Counted from the stretch's first letter, positions 1 through 13,240 are shown. The stretch: 64,000 nucleotides of DNA from Engraulis encrasicolus (GCF_034702125.1 NC_085876.1:8215364-8279363), one strand, 5' to 3'. The notes: a model not told the origin generated them from the sequence alone. A program made the numbers and translations.

Positions 1-133
<133 letters not shown>

Positions 134-216
134 TGAATGGCATTACATGGTTGGAGTCTATGGAACCCTTTTGAAATTACTTCGTCACTGACTGCTCGCA
201 TTGTTCTGCACACACG

Positions 217-603
217 TGCGCACAGACACACACACACACAGACACACGCACACACACAGACACACGCACACACACAGACACACGCACACACACAGACACA
301 CGCACACACACAGACACACGCACACACACAGACACACGCACACACACAGACACGCACACAGGCACGCACACAGGCACGCACACACAGGCACGCACACAGA
401 CACGCACGCACACAGACACGCACGCACACAGACACGCACGCACACAGACACGCACGCACACAGACACGCACGCACACAGACACGCACGCACACAGACACG
501 CACGCACACAGACACGCACGCACACAGACACGCACACAGACACGCACACACACAGACACGCACACACACAGACACGCACACACACAGACACGCACACACA
601 CAG

Positions 604-643
<40 letters not shown>

Positions 644-998
644 ACACGCACACAGACACACACGCACACAGACACACACGCACACAGACACACACGCACA
701 CAGACACACACACAGACACACACACAGACACACACACACACAGACACACACACAGACACACACACAGACACAGACACAGACACAGACACAGACACAGACA
801 CACACACAGACACACACAGACAGACACACACAGACAGACACACACAGACAGACACACACAGACAGACACACACAGACAGACACACACAGACAGACACACA
901 CAGACAGACACACACAGACAGACACACACAGACAGACACACACACACAGACACACACACACACACACACAGACACACACACACACACACAGACATTGC
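217..998. repeat. Complex (CA)n-derived satellite in pum1 intron
   Basis: About 780 bp built almost only of CACA runs interrupted by CAGA and CACG, organised in blocks of higher-order units (ACACACACAGACACACGC-type, then CACGCACGCACACAGA, then ACACAGACAGAC and simple CAGACA). It begins 84 bp after the exon A donor. All six frames stay open over long distances only because the repeat lacks stop words; none of these is a gene. Confidence 0.95.
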
Positions 999-1424
999 AG
1001 ACTCTGAAGAGAGAAGACATGCTGTCCTGAGGTGTGTACGGTTGTAAAAAAATAGAGATCCTAAAAAGTACACGTGTTGCGGTATTCCGGGAGGGAATAG
1101 GCTGTTCCAGAAGTAGAGAAGATGTTTGTGTTACAAGCAATTAAACATACCGACTGGACTGAGGACATCATCAGGAATTCCAGTGTTTGTGGCGGCCACT
1201 TCTTATCTGAAGTCATCATGACCATCCATTTTCTTATCTTGGAAAAACACCTGGCTTGGTTCTTTACAAATGTGCGGTGAATGGTCGATTCTGCCCCAAC
1301 AATGCACACGCAGTCCGATCATGTCACGTCTGTGTACAAACTGTAAATGGGTCTGTGTAGGTTATGAAATGAAATAACCTGCATGGCAAGGTCTGGCTTG
1401 TACTATCCTGCAATTGCATTGGAC

Positions 1425-1600
1425 AGCCATGGCTCAATAGTTAGATCAGAGTGTTGCAGGTTCAAATCACACGCTTACCAGCACCTTCATCCATGGCTGA
1501 AGTTCCTTTGAGTGTGGCATCTAACCCCACAGTATTCCAGAGACTGTAACCTATACCCTGGCCTGTAAACAACTTACCTGGCTCTTGCCCGACCTGTAGT
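1425..1600 (+). mobile_element. tRNA-derived SINE (degenerate copy)
   Basis: TGGCTCAATAGTTAGA (~1430) resembles a pol III A box and GGTTCAAATC (1459-1468) a B box. They are followed by the body CCATGGCTGAAGTTCCTTTG then ATCTAACCCCACAGTATTCC, typical of teleost tRNA-head SINEs with the 'gaagtgtccttgagcaaggca-cctaacccc' body. Box spacing is compressed and the copy is old. Confidence 0.65.
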
Positions 1601-1953
1601 TCCGCACAGCTTTGTGAGCTCCACTACTAGGTCTGGGAGCATGTAGCAGGATTCCATTTCTACAGTCAAAAAAATAATCGCAGCATTTATTGCTTCAATG
1701 TCAACAAATTCTTTCAAAACCATTTTCTGTTGATCTCTAAAGCGTCAATATGGTCTATAATATGACCTGTGACTCCTCAATGTGAGCTGCCAGTGATATT
1801 GAAGTGATAAATGCTCGGCATTATTTTTTGAGTCCAGAAATTGAATCCTGCCACATGCTCCCAGACCGACGTGTGTGTTTGGAGTGCCACCAGGGGGCTC
1901 CAGAGCACACACACGGAGGTCTGGTAGGAACCAGGCTAGTAAACAACTAATGT

Positions 1954-2298
1954 CAGGCTCAAACTACACGAATCCCGATTGTGTGTCCGATTTTGATGTC
2001 GGAGTGCATCGCACACTAGAAGAGAATCACAACTGTCAATCTTATCCCTGCTCGCAACCACCGAGACAATGCCCGACGCTTTATTTCCAGTCGCAAATAT
2101 CAAACACTGTTTGATTTCTACGATTTGCGATCGGCGACTCTTTGGGCTGCCAAAGTTCTTTCTTAGAACGTCAGCCACGACGAGGAAATCTTGCCCGACA
2201 ATCGCTTGCGATGGTCCTGGGGGGGTAACGTTCCACCGATAGTCGTAAGGGGGGGTTTCAGACGAGAATCGGGCCGATAGTCGTGTAGTTTGAGCCAG
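1954..2298. mobile_element. MITE with terminal inverted repeats
   Basis: CAGGCTCAAACTACACGA at 1954-1971 is inverted at 2281-2298 (one mismatch), and the similarity continues loosely inward (CGATT/TCGG words). The element is 345 bp with no coding capacity. No clear target duplication is seen. It sits about 110 bp upstream of exon B. Confidence 0.7.
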
Positions 2299-2356
2299 GA
2301 TTTAGTGGCTTTGAATAAAGGCGTCAGCTAAGAGTAATGTAATGTCATGCATATGA

Positions 2357-2614
<258 letters not shown>

Positions 2615-3023
2615 TAGACATTAGGTGCATAACAGGACAATACAAATCACAGACTGATGCATACCTCAGTTTTGAGGTCTATGTTAGGTTTATTTTATGT
2701 ACGGGGTGAGAACAACATGCAACCCTTTTGTTATTTGCACATTTGTTTGGCTACAGTATGTTGTACCATTATACAAAGTGTACATGAAAATAAATGCAAA
2801 GTGCGGCTTGGTAATACAATTAGACAAATAATTTTGTTCTCTTTGTGGATGCGGGTATCAGACTTTTCCCCCTTTTTGACACATGATACTCTCTGCGTGT
2901 GTGTGCGCACGTGCACATGCATGCGCATGCTCCTGTGTGTGTGTGTACTTATGTGTGTATCTGTGTGTGTATCTGTGTGTGTATCTGTATGCTTCTTATG
3001 TGTGCATCTGTATGTGTGTGTAG

Positions 3024-3730
<707 letters not shown>

Positions 3731-4734
3731 AAGGTCAGCCTAGTGCCCAATAATGCTTATTACTCACATTGTCAGAAGGTCATCGTAAGAACACGCAACG
3801 CTCACTAGCGTCTTTATATTACTCACATACTACATCAATCATCACATATCTAGCTATTTTCTAAAAAATAATGCTTAGCTGGATTTCATCTCCTCAGAAC
3901 AACAGGTTATCATGACTAATGTTTTTATATTACGCACATTGTGCAGTGCAGTCTTACATACTTGGCGTCAATTTTTTTCCAAGCCATTTGACCAAGCTGC
4001 TGTGTTTGATGTCTCATCTTGAGACAGCTGCTTAGACCTAGAGCTTTCCCTAGCTTTAACCATTAGTGAAGATATATTGCCATTAATGGGTACCTTTGAG
4101 TTTGGCGTCACTGTTTGAGGCCAGATATTGAGGTCTGGTCAAAGACTTGAAAAGTGGCGCCTCAGGATAAGGCCATGTTGCATCGTACACAGACCTGTTA
4201 ATACTTAATTACTCACCCTACACATTTCTAAAATAAAGTAGAGCCAGATTTCATCCTCTCAGTACAAGGAGTCATCGTAGCGCCTAGTAATGCTGTATAG
4301 TACTCACATTGTGAGTAGACGCAATGTTGATGCTATTATGTTGATCATAATATGTGTTGCATTGCTAACTCACTGCTAGTTGCATAGGTGGTTTAAAAAA
4401 CGATCATTGTGACTACACGTGCCCTTTATCTTTTTATGTTTAGTACTGTCGCTCATGTAAAAAAAAAAAAACTTGATTGGTTTTCATTTTAAAGTTCGTC
4501 ACAGCCTTTTCTAGCTTCGACCAGTAGCAAGCCGAGGGAGGCGGGTTAATCAGGCCACTTGGTTATTTGTTACCTTGCTGGTCAGACCAACATCTCGGTA
4601 CAGGATTTGAGAGTCGATGATGATAATAAGGCAAGTGCCAAGTCACCCTTGAGTTCTTCTGAACCTAATGGTTTGAAAGATAAAAAGTCTGAGTTGAAAA
4701 GTTCAATGCGCGTGTGTATCTGTGTGTTCTTCAG

Positions 4735-4872
4735 AGTGAGATGGTGCGTGAGCTGGATGGGCACGTGTTGAAGTGCGTGAAGGACCAGAACGGGAACCAC
4801 GTGGTGCAGAAGTGTATCGAGTGTGTGCAGCCGCACAACCTCCAGTTTATCATAGACGCCTTCAAGGGACAG
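4735..4872 (+). CDS. pum1: pum1 coding exon D (PUM repeat 4)
   Basis: Acceptor TTCTTCAG ends at 4734; donor GTGGGT starts at 4873. The 46 codons run [20 protein letters not shown] through [12 protein letters not shown] to IIDAFKGQ, in phase 0 at both ends. GNHVVQ carries the repeat 4 recognition residues. The sequence is nearly identical to vertebrate PUM1 over its length. The flanking introns are 1576 bp (with the decayed exon-C array) and 2931 bp (with a poly-G tract, a palindromic element and a long TG microsatellite). Confidence 0.95.
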
Positions 4873-5311
4873 GTGGGTCTTCTAACACACAAACTTGTGT
4901 GTCTCTGTGTGTGTGTGTGTGTACACAAGTGTGAGTATGCCTCCATTTTCGTGTGTGAATTTGATCATGGCAATAAATGATCTGTGCTGAGCATCATCTT
5001 CTCACCAAGTGTGCCATTCTTTGTGAGTGTGATGATTGTGTGTGCGCCTCCATATTTATGTGTGTGAAGGATTATCATGATAACAACTCTATGATGACAT
5101 AGTATCATGACAAATCTATTATCTGTGCTGAGGAGTTTGATCTTAGCACTTGGAAAATGTAGCTTAAATTACTTCTACGATTTTAGTAAGAATTGTAAGA
5201 ATTGACTTAGAGGGCGATGATTTATTGGCCAACTGTGTTGCCAAGGCAACAGAATTATTGGTCACTAATCATCTGTGTGGGATGATCACAAAAACGCCAA
5301 TTTCTCCTGAT

Positions 5312-5342
<31 letters not shown>
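5312..5342 (+). repeat. Uninterrupted poly-G tract (31 G)
   Basis: Thirty-one consecutive G on the coding strand of pum1, within an intron. Capable of G-quadruplex formation in DNA and pre-mRNA. Length may be affected by sequencing or assembly of a homopolymer. Confidence 0.9.
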
Positions 5343-5344
<2 letters not shown>

Positions 5345-5587
5345 ACGACATCATGATAGTGTTGGCCTCATTATAGGCCTACATGGTTGTAGTATTATTT
5401 ATGCAAATGATTATTATTAGTAGTAGTATTAATTATTAAATTATTAGTAGGCCTATTATTAAATTATTGAATTATTAATTAATTACCCTATGTCAGCAAT
5501 TGCTGTTAGGCCTCCTAGCTCACTTTTAAACACTAAAAGACACCTCTGCTGAAGGGCACTTTTACATCAAAGAGCAATAGGGCAGTT

Positions 5588-5990
5588 CAGTTTAACCTGG
5601 CGCTGACAGATGGCCAATACATGCAACCAGAGTCAAAACCAACACAAAAACAGAGGGACAAGTCCAGTTTTTGTTCTCTCTCTCTCTCTGGCGCTGTCAG
5701 CCAGCATATGTTTGATGGCTGATGGATAGACGGAATAACCAGATTGGCTCAAGAGTTATTGAGCTTGTGAAGGATGGTTGCCTGATGGTCCTCTTAATTT
5801 ATTATAAAATTGTGATGTCGCCAACGGCACTGAGTTCTATCAGCTGTCAATCAATGCCGTGCGGAGATAGAGAAAGCGAGATAGAGAGAAAGTTTAAGTT
5901 TCCAACTTGCAGCATTCCAACGCGACTCCACGTGCTTTATTCGCGCTCTGCTTGCCTTCATTGCCCGTTTGACAGCGCCAGGTTAAACTG
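5588..5990. mobile_element. MITE-like element with inverted ends
   Basis: CAGTTTAACCTGGCGCTG (5588-5605) is perfectly inverted at 5973-5990. Part of the motif (CTGGCGCTGTCAG) recurs internally near 5689. About 403 bp, non-coding, no obvious target duplication. Confidence 0.65.
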
Positions 5991-7026
5991 AAAATGAACA
6001 GCGATTTGGGAGGTGGTCACCAAGCAATCTGCGCGAGAGAGTTAGAACTACACCAGGCGCGTGCACACACCATTCACAATGTATGATGGAATTACTCATT
6101 TGATATGTAAGGGATAATTTATTGGTATCCGCCATTGAGTGTCGTGGCGTTGTTGTGAAGGATGTTTGCCGAATTAGGTTATAAGTTTCGGCGCTCTGTT
6201 CTCTGCTGATAGATGACCCCCAACCATTTAGAATGTAAAGCTGTCTATTTTTAAAATAATGCAAAACTAAGCCACTAATGAAAATGTGAACTAACGTCCA
6301 TAAAAATGACAGCCAATGCATTTTCAAAATGGCTTGCTGTGCACGCCCAAGTCAAATTTGTCAGTAAATAAACAAAGATGAGGTGCATGGGGTGCCGGGT
6401 CAGCCATGTGGAAAAAAAGAGGTCTTGATGTAGACGTGCCCATAGCCTTGCCTACTTGGTGTGATGCAGATGACTGTGATGCATTGTATATGTATGTAGG
6501 CATGGCAGATTTTAAATGCAGGTTTATTGATTGTGTTGGGCTATAATATTTTTTTCTATAACCTTGCGAGCCGCCAAGTCAGGCGTCGCGAGCCGCCTGA
6601 GGCTCGCGAGCCGCGCAATGAGTAACAGGGCCCTAGATGCTAACTCATCCTTGGACCTGGTAAAGCCCCAATGGCTCTCAGGCCTCTAGAAGGGGAAAAA
6701 AAACCTCCCCATGGACACGCCGTTTCTGGATGAGGAATGGCATGGCACGCGCGTGACTAAAGAATAATGAGCTTTATTTATACAACCACTTATTACACAG
6801 GGAATTTTAGCTCAAAGTACTTTGTGTGCAAGGCAAACTACAGTACAGTGAGTTTTGCTTAGTATGTATACAGCACGTTGGCGTAATGGAACATTTGTGT
6901 CAAGGGTTGTTAGGGTCTCTCAGTGCGGAGGTCCCCTCAAGAGAGGAGCCAGAGGCACAGGGGCAAAGAATAAACTCCCAATAGGCTTGATGTGTTGTAG
7001 ATGACAAATTGCATACAGAACAACAC

Positions 7027-7168
<142 letters not shown>

Positions 7169-7638
7169 TGCGCGCGCCTGCGTGTGTATCCACCTACTTT
7201 TGTGTGTGCGTACACTGCAATATGTGTATTTGCGTTATGGTGTGTACTGTATGCCTAAATTTGTGTTTGTGTTAGCTGTGCCGTGTGATGCATTTGAATG
7301 GTGTCCTCAGGTGTTTGTGCAATTGACTCACTCGTTTTTTGTCTGCCATGGAATATGTGTGGATGTGAATGCCTATGAATTGGGTCTGCACTGTGCAAAG
7401 ATGACTTATTGTGAGCGTGAATGCGAGTGAGTTTGTGTTTGTTTTCCTACTGTGTATGTGTGGGTGCATTTTAAAGTCTCTATGAGTATTCATTGTGCAG
7501 GTGTTGCCTTTTGAGCTTATGTTTTCAGCTTGTATTTATAATCAGTGATGCATTTTAAATTGAGAGAGTGTCTGTGTGTGTGAGAGTTTCAGGCTGTTTC
7601 TCTTTTTTTGCGTGTCTGCCTGAATGCATTTAAACTAG

Positions 7639-8143
<505 letters not shown>

Positions 8144-8515
8144 GAAGTGAGACACACAACACAACACAGACTGTGTATACCACTGGCTGTTTACACCTAG
8201 CTTAATTTTGCTTCATTTTTAATTTCGCTACAGTGCTACACCCGATACCTCCATAATCTAGTCTGCCATACAGTGCTACATCGGATACACATGGGTAAAG
8301 GGCAGTAACTACATAGTTGATCAAAATTGAGTTTAGACTGAAAATGGACATCGTAACGCCTCCTTTATCTTGTGACAAATCCTTATGGGACAAACGTGTC
8401 CGATCCTTCCCCGTCTCTCTCTCCCATTTCGTTTCCGGTCATCTCCCAGTGTCTTGTCTGAAAAATGTTAATAAAAATCCCCTTAAAATTCCTTCTCTTT
8501 CTCTCTGTCTTCCAG

Positions 8516-8637
8516 GACCAGTACGGTAACTATGTGATCCAGCATGTTCTGGAGCACGGCCGAGCTGAGGATAAGAGCAAGATCGTCTCCGAGATCCGCG
8601 GCAACGTCCTGGGACTCAGCCAGCACAAATTCGCCAG
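8516..8637 (+). CDS. pum1: pum1 coding exon F (PUM repeat 6, start of 7)
   Basis: A pyrimidine-rich acceptor (TCTGTCTTCCAG) ends at 8515 and donor GTGAAG begins at 8638. The translation runs [20 protein letters not shown] to [12 protein letters not shown], then a Ser codon split after AG. GNYVIQ carries the repeat 6 N-Y-Q triplet; the split Ser is the first recognition residue of repeat 7 (SNVVE, completed in exon G). The 122-nt length plus the 193 nt of exon G gives an intact frame of 105 codons across the junction. Confidence 0.95.
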
Positions 8638-9145
8638 GTGAAGACACCGCCCAGCACACATTACATGTGCATGCATGCACACAACACACGCACACACAAG
8701 TTTGTATACACACCCACACTCGTACAAATACGCACACACCAAACAATAGTTAAACCTGTACAACACAGACACACGCACACATGTATACCAACCAATAGTT
8801 TCCAGGATAAGAGAACTGGCTGGCACATAGCACTTACGGTACACACGCACACACGCACGCACACACAGATACACGCACACACACTCATTATGAACCCAGC
8901 CAAGCCTTACACCCTCAACCCACACACCGCACACATGCATACCATTTACTTACGGCCAGCACACACATCATGTACTATACTCACTGAGGCGTGGCGTTCC
9001 AATGCAGTGATAAAGGGAGACCACATACACACACACACACACACACACAGACACATCCAAAAACACACAGAGGTCTTACTCACTGGGGCGTGTAAGGCAG
9101 GTGAAGGCAAGCCCATCATCTGTAGACTGTGTTTACTTACTAGGG

Positions 9146-9361
9146 TAGTGTTTCTCAATCGGGGCACTACAGCCCTAGGGGGGCCGTTGAGAAGGATGCA
9201 TCTGAGTAGGGGTAGCGCTTAGTTCCCATTGGGGGACATTAGTCTATTTAATTTTTCAATACCAAGGGGGGCGTTGGCAGGCTTATGACGAGGTCAAAGA
9301 GGCGTTGGGAGGCTTATCAGGTCAAGGGGGTGTTTGTTCAAAAAAAGGTTGTGAACCACTG
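9146..9361 (+). mobile_element. Non-autonomous hAT-type MITE with 8-bp TSD
   Basis: Ends TAGTGTTTCTCAATC and TTGTGAACCACTG form inverted termini of the hAT 'CAGTGNTTCTCAA' class. A perfect 8-bp direct repeat TACTAGGG flanks it (9138-9145 and 9362-9369). 216 bp, no coding capacity. A second copy lies at 37154-37363. Confidence 0.85.
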
Positions 9362-9519
9362 TACTAGGGTGTATGTCTGTCCATAATAGCATGTGGTTAG
9401 TGTGGGTCCATAGAGAGCGTAGTTGGCAGGTGTTGGATTTGAATGCTTGTAAGTGGCTTTGCATAAAAGACATCTGCTGATGCGCATTTCACCGTTAGCG
9501 TGGCAGCACATGACCAGTC

Positions 9520-9690
9520 GCACTAACAGGCGGAGGCAAACGGGTCAGCTGTCCGGGGCCCCAGGTAAAAGGATGGGGGGGCAGAATTGCGTCCCCCATT
9601 ACATAGTATGTAGTAAGTTGTTGTGTGGCGGGGGCTTCAGTCGATTTTGCACTGGGCCCGGCCAAAGCTGTCAGCAAACCCTGTAGACGA
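9520..9690 (+). repeat. Dispersed repeat, copy 1 (GGGCCC-rich family)
   Basis: Contains GGTCAGCTGTCCGGGGCCCC, then a 'CATTACATAGTATGTA' middle, then GCACTGGGCCCGGCCAAAGC-TGTCAGC. The same ordered words recur at 36300-36455 and in part at 19660-19720 and 45790-45945. Class unknown. Confidence 0.6.
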
Positions 9691-10687
9691 CACACGACAG
9701 TTTAAACTGGCAAATTGCATCACACGGATGACCGGGCCCTGCACAATGCAATTATGGTAAATAGTGTCAGAATCGGTGGTGTGCAGTAGAAGCCCCAGCA
9801 TGTCTGAACTAGCTTTCCTAATTGGGCTGTGACACACTTTTACAGTCCATATGTACATACATTAGGGTCTTGTATTGCGTAATCGTTTGCCGTGCATGTT
9901 GTCCACACTGCCGTGTGTGATTTTAGTTTCCCTTTTACAGTGTGTTCTGGCCTGGGGCTGCACGTCTAGTTGAGAAGTTTCACTGGTGTCCTACAGGCAT
10001 TGTGTTTTTTTGGTAGAGGACAGTGGCCTATATAGTATGATTTAATCATCCACATACACAAATTTACATTAAGTACACAAAAGGCACAAAAAAACCCTCA
10101 CAAAAAAGACACAAAAAGCACTCGCACAGCACTATACAATTCTTGGTGGTGTCATATGTGTGTTTATACATTTATTTATTTTTGCTTTAATCCTGGGGCT
10201 GTGTGATATGCTTCTTGAGGCCATCTAACTGTTTCTCTTGCGCCCCTGTGTCCTGAGGACTGCATGTCTGCCTGTGTGTTTTCAATTGTGTCCTGGGGCT
10301 GTGTGTTGGTTGGTTGGTTGTTTTTTTTCCGGCAACTTTCATTTTTATTGGGTGGATTTTCATTGCATTCACAATAAGGTCTCCTCTAAACTTTTAGACA
10401 TCCTGCAAATACCACATATCTACACAGCAACATTGCCATTTGAAAACCCCAAATATCCAGCCAACAACCAAAGAAACAAAAAGAAATGGAAGCGATACTT
10501 AAACCCAACAAACAGTTTGAATTTCTTTCTGTCCACACACAGGCCATACTGTACAGTGTGTTTTGTTGTAGTGTGTATATGTGACACAGTAGTTTGTATA
10601 TGTGACACAGTAGTGTGTGTGTGTGTCTGTGCATGTCCACCTTTCTCCTTCCGTGGTGAAGTGTGTATTTTGTATATTTGTGTAACC

Positions 10688-10790
10688 CTTTATAACCGTG
10701 TGTGTCTCTCTCTATGGTCTCCCTCTATCCCTCCCACAGTAGCTTGGTGTAAAAGTATGTGACGCACTCTCTGCTGATCGACAAGGTGTA
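10688..10790 (+). pseudogene. Degenerate duplicate of exon G start with its acceptor
   Basis: TTTATAACCGTGTGTG followed by a pyrimidine tract, CCCACAG and a pseudo-exon from 10740 mirrors the genuine sequence 129 bp downstream (TTTATAACTGTGTG, CTACAG, exon G). The copy reads GTGTAAAAGTATGTGACGCA against GTGGAGAAGTGTGTGACCCA, so a stop replaces the first Glu. About 15 bp are missing, and the similarity ends at CTGATCGACAAGGTGT. It cannot encode a functional repeat 7. Confidence 0.85.
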
Positions 10791-10868
10791 ACGCCCTCGC
10801 TATGTATTGTAATGTTTATAACTGTGTGTGTGTGTGTTCGTCCATCCCCTTCTTCCCTCTCTCTACAG

Positions 10869-11061
10869 TAACGTGGTGGAGAAGTGTGTGACCCACTCCC
10901 TGCGTGCGGAGCGTGCGCTGCTGATTGACGAGGTGTGCAGCATGGCGGACGGCCCCCACAGCGCCCTCTACACCATGATGAAGGACCAGTACGCCAACTA
11001 CGTGGTGCAGAAGATGATCGACGTGGCCGAGCCCACGCAGAGGAAGATCGTCATGCACAAG
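10869..11061 (+). CDS. pum1: pum1 coding exon G (PUM repeats 7-8)
   Basis: Acceptor CTCTACAG ends at 10868, donor GTGAGA starts at 11062. After completing the split Ser, the exon reads [20 protein letters not shown], continues through [14 protein letters not shown], and ends [15 protein letters not shown]...VMHK. SNVVE is the S-N-E motif that reads the 5' U-G in repeat 7; ANYVVQ is repeat 8. This is the largest pum1 exon in the window. Both of its edges have degenerate local copies: a stop-bearing pseudo-exon 129 bp upstream and a copy of the 3' edge 109 bp downstream. Confidence 0.95.
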
Positions 11062-11128
11062 GTGAGAGAGACGGTAACGTGACATTTTATATTCCATTAC
11101 AAGGAGACTTGCAGTTATTCGGATTTAT

Positions 11129-11170
11129 GTTGTGGCCAAGCCCACGCAGAGGAAGATTGTCACGTACAAG
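11129..11170 (+). pseudogene. Degenerate duplicate of exon G 3' end
   Basis: GTGGCCAAGCCCACGCAGAG and GAAGATTGTCACGTACAAG repeat, with a few substitutions, the exon G end (GTGGCCGAGCCCACGCAGAG, GAAGATCGTCATGCACAAG) 109 bp downstream of the original. The donor GT is replaced by GG. A MITE starts 9 bp further on. Confidence 0.85.
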
Positions 11171-11179
11171 GGGCGCATT

Positions 11180-11423
11180 CAGGCTGACTGAGAACCGTAC
11201 CAGAGCCCGTTCCCACACCTAATCGCGAACCGGCCGTCGTGTTCACGCCGCAGATATTAGCGTTCGCGAACCGGAAAGTTGGTGTGCAATGTGAACTGCA
11301 AAATACTTGTTTATACTTGTGTTACGGAAAAAGTTCAGATCCACGGGTGGTTCACAGATAAGCATTTTAGTGCCGAACTTAAGTGGTGTGGGCACCGGCA
11401 CTGGCTCCGTTCCGGTCAGCCTG
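11180..11423. mobile_element. MITE with CAGGCTGAC termini
   Basis: CAGGCTGACTGAGAACCG at the left is inverted at the right (ACGGAGCC-type inner part, then GGTCAGCCTG at 11414-11423); similarity extends about 27 bp with small gaps. 244 bp, GC-moderate, non-coding; target duplication not evident. Confidence 0.65.
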
Positions 11424-11605
11424 AAAACCCTAAAGGTGAGAGCCAGTTTGAAATAGAATGTGCAATGTTCCCAATACATTGGTTTTAATCAAGCAACAAT
11501 TTATTTGACAGTTTTGACATTTACTCACCTTTTTAAAGACACTGCTATTATTTTGAACATAACTTGCATTCTCGTCTGTCTTAAACACAATTGCCGGTAA
11601 CACAG

Positions 11606-12081
11606 CAGGGTGTATGCAGGGTTTTAAAAAGTATTAAAAGGTGATAAATTAAAAAGTCAAAATTGAATGGCCTTAAAAGTAGTAAATTTGCTCAAAAAGT
11701 ATTATTTTTTTGAAAAACAAGGTATTATTTTTTTGAGTTGCACCATTTGGATAAACGATGAATAAAGAAAGATTTATTTTATCACAGTTTTTCCATACAC
11801 CAGTGATTCGCCCAACAGTAGCCACCTGACCTAGTTCATAGCAGTGTCGTGCCATAGAAAGCAGACTTTTGAACAGCACTCTGGAATCGCGCTGCTCTCC
11901 TTCAGGCGTCTTTTTGCGAAACACAAAAGTGTAATGTAGTGTTTAGAAGGTAGAAATTACAAAAGATGTCTTGTTAATACTGGAATCGGAATGTCGTGAT
12001 GGTTGTAAAAAAATGTAAAGGTAGTGAAAAAGGGTATTAAATGGTAGTAAATTTGACTTAAACATTGCTGTATATACCCTG
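11606..12081. mobile_element. MITE of the 'CAGGGTNTATGCAGG-TTTTAAAAAGT' type
   Basis: Left end CAGGGTGTATGCAGGGTTTT followed by AAAAGTATTAAAAGG; right end TGCTGTATATACCCTG is a rough inverse of the left. Internal 'TTAAAAGTAGTAAATTTG' recurs near the right end. This matches a kind of non-autonomous hAT element abundant in fish. Flanks share only CACAG. Confidence 0.55.
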
Positions 12082-12486
12082 CACAGATTCTTCACACCAC
12101 TCTCCTCTACATGTAGTGTAGAGCATAATGAGTTTGTATTCTACAAGTTCCCTTCTTTTGGGTTACAATAGACCTCAAATCAGACGGAGCCATGAAGATT
12201 TCACCACATTTGTCATGTGTGCTTGATGAAATATAGTATTACAATGGGAAGCTAATGAGGTTCAGTTGTCAATGAGATGATGTTTCCATGGTAACCCAGT
12301 CTCTTAGATTTAGCACCACCCGCAAACTGTGGCATTGTCACATAATGACAAGGTGATGTAACTTTCTCTGTCCTAATTACGTGTCCTGTGTGTGTGTGTG
12401 TGCGCACATTTGTGTGTTTGCGTGTGTGTGTGCGCGCATTTGTTTGCGTGTGTTTGTGCGTGTGCTCGCGTGTGCGCCCTCTCCAG

Positions 12487-12618
12487 ATTCGTCCGCACAT
12501 CGCGACCCTGAGGAAGTACACGTATGGCAAGCACATCCTGGCCAAGCTGGAGAAGTACTACATGAAGAGTGGCGTGGACCTGGGCCCGCTCTGCGCCCCG
12601 CCCAACGGAATCATGTAA
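12487..12618 (+). CDS. pum1: pum1 terminal coding exon H with stop codon
   Basis: Acceptor CCCTCTCCAG ends at 12486. Forty-three codons, [20 protein letters not shown] through [15 protein letters not shown] to CAPPNGIM, end in TAA at 12616-12618. This is the C-terminal cap helix region after repeat 8. IATLRK and [11 protein letters not shown] match PUM1; PUM2 has ITTLRK and YYLKNSPDLGP, which settles the paralogue. The complete PUM domain is present in the window, and no frameshift or stop interrupts any of the eight exons. Confidence 0.96.
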   Translation: MRPHIATLRKYTYGKHILAKLEKYYMKSGVDLGPLCAPPNGIM

Positions 12619-13128
12619 GCCCCACTCCCCCCCACGCCCCCCCATCAACCAATACGGCCCCTCGAATCCCCCCACCTCCACCTCCACCACCTCCACCTCC
12701 TCCTCCTCCTCTTTCTTCCTGCCCTCTGAGTCCAGATCCGTAGACATGATTTACCTATGGTACAGAGGGCACCATACCCACACGGCTAGGAAGCCACACC
12801 TTCAATTGTGACATCATGGATTTCGTTCAATTAATTGTTTCGTTTTGTTTTGATTTTTCTCACACTCTATCTCTCTCTCTCCCCTTCAATCTCTACCCTC
12901 TCACTGAAATTTAAAAGTGTTTCATTTCACGACTATTTTTTTTAATGATTCACATGCACATAAAATCTTTTGGCACACAACTAAACCATGATATTGCAGC
13001 CAACAACTCCCTGTAGCTAACAACAATTTCATCATCCCTTAATGGCTAACAGGGGTAACTTTATTTTTGAGCATGGGAGAAAATATAGTCAAAATCTTTT
13101 TTCTCTAAATGTATGTATTGTATTCTGT

Positions 13129-13240
<112 letters not shown>

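Larger units (their letters stand above)
8638..10868 (+). other. pum1 intron F-G: contents
   Basis: A 2231-bp intron with scattered CACACA tracts (8640-9070), a hAT-type MITE (9146-9361), a dispersed repeat (9520-9690), loosely repeated CCTGGGGCTGTGTG words (9950-10310), and a pseudo-exon copy of exon G (10688-10790). Nothing else was recognised. Confidence 0.8.

Noticed and set aside
10740..10790. Alternative pum1 exon
   Set aside because: It has a stop at the fourth full codon, a deletion and no donor; a duplicate relic is the simpler reading.
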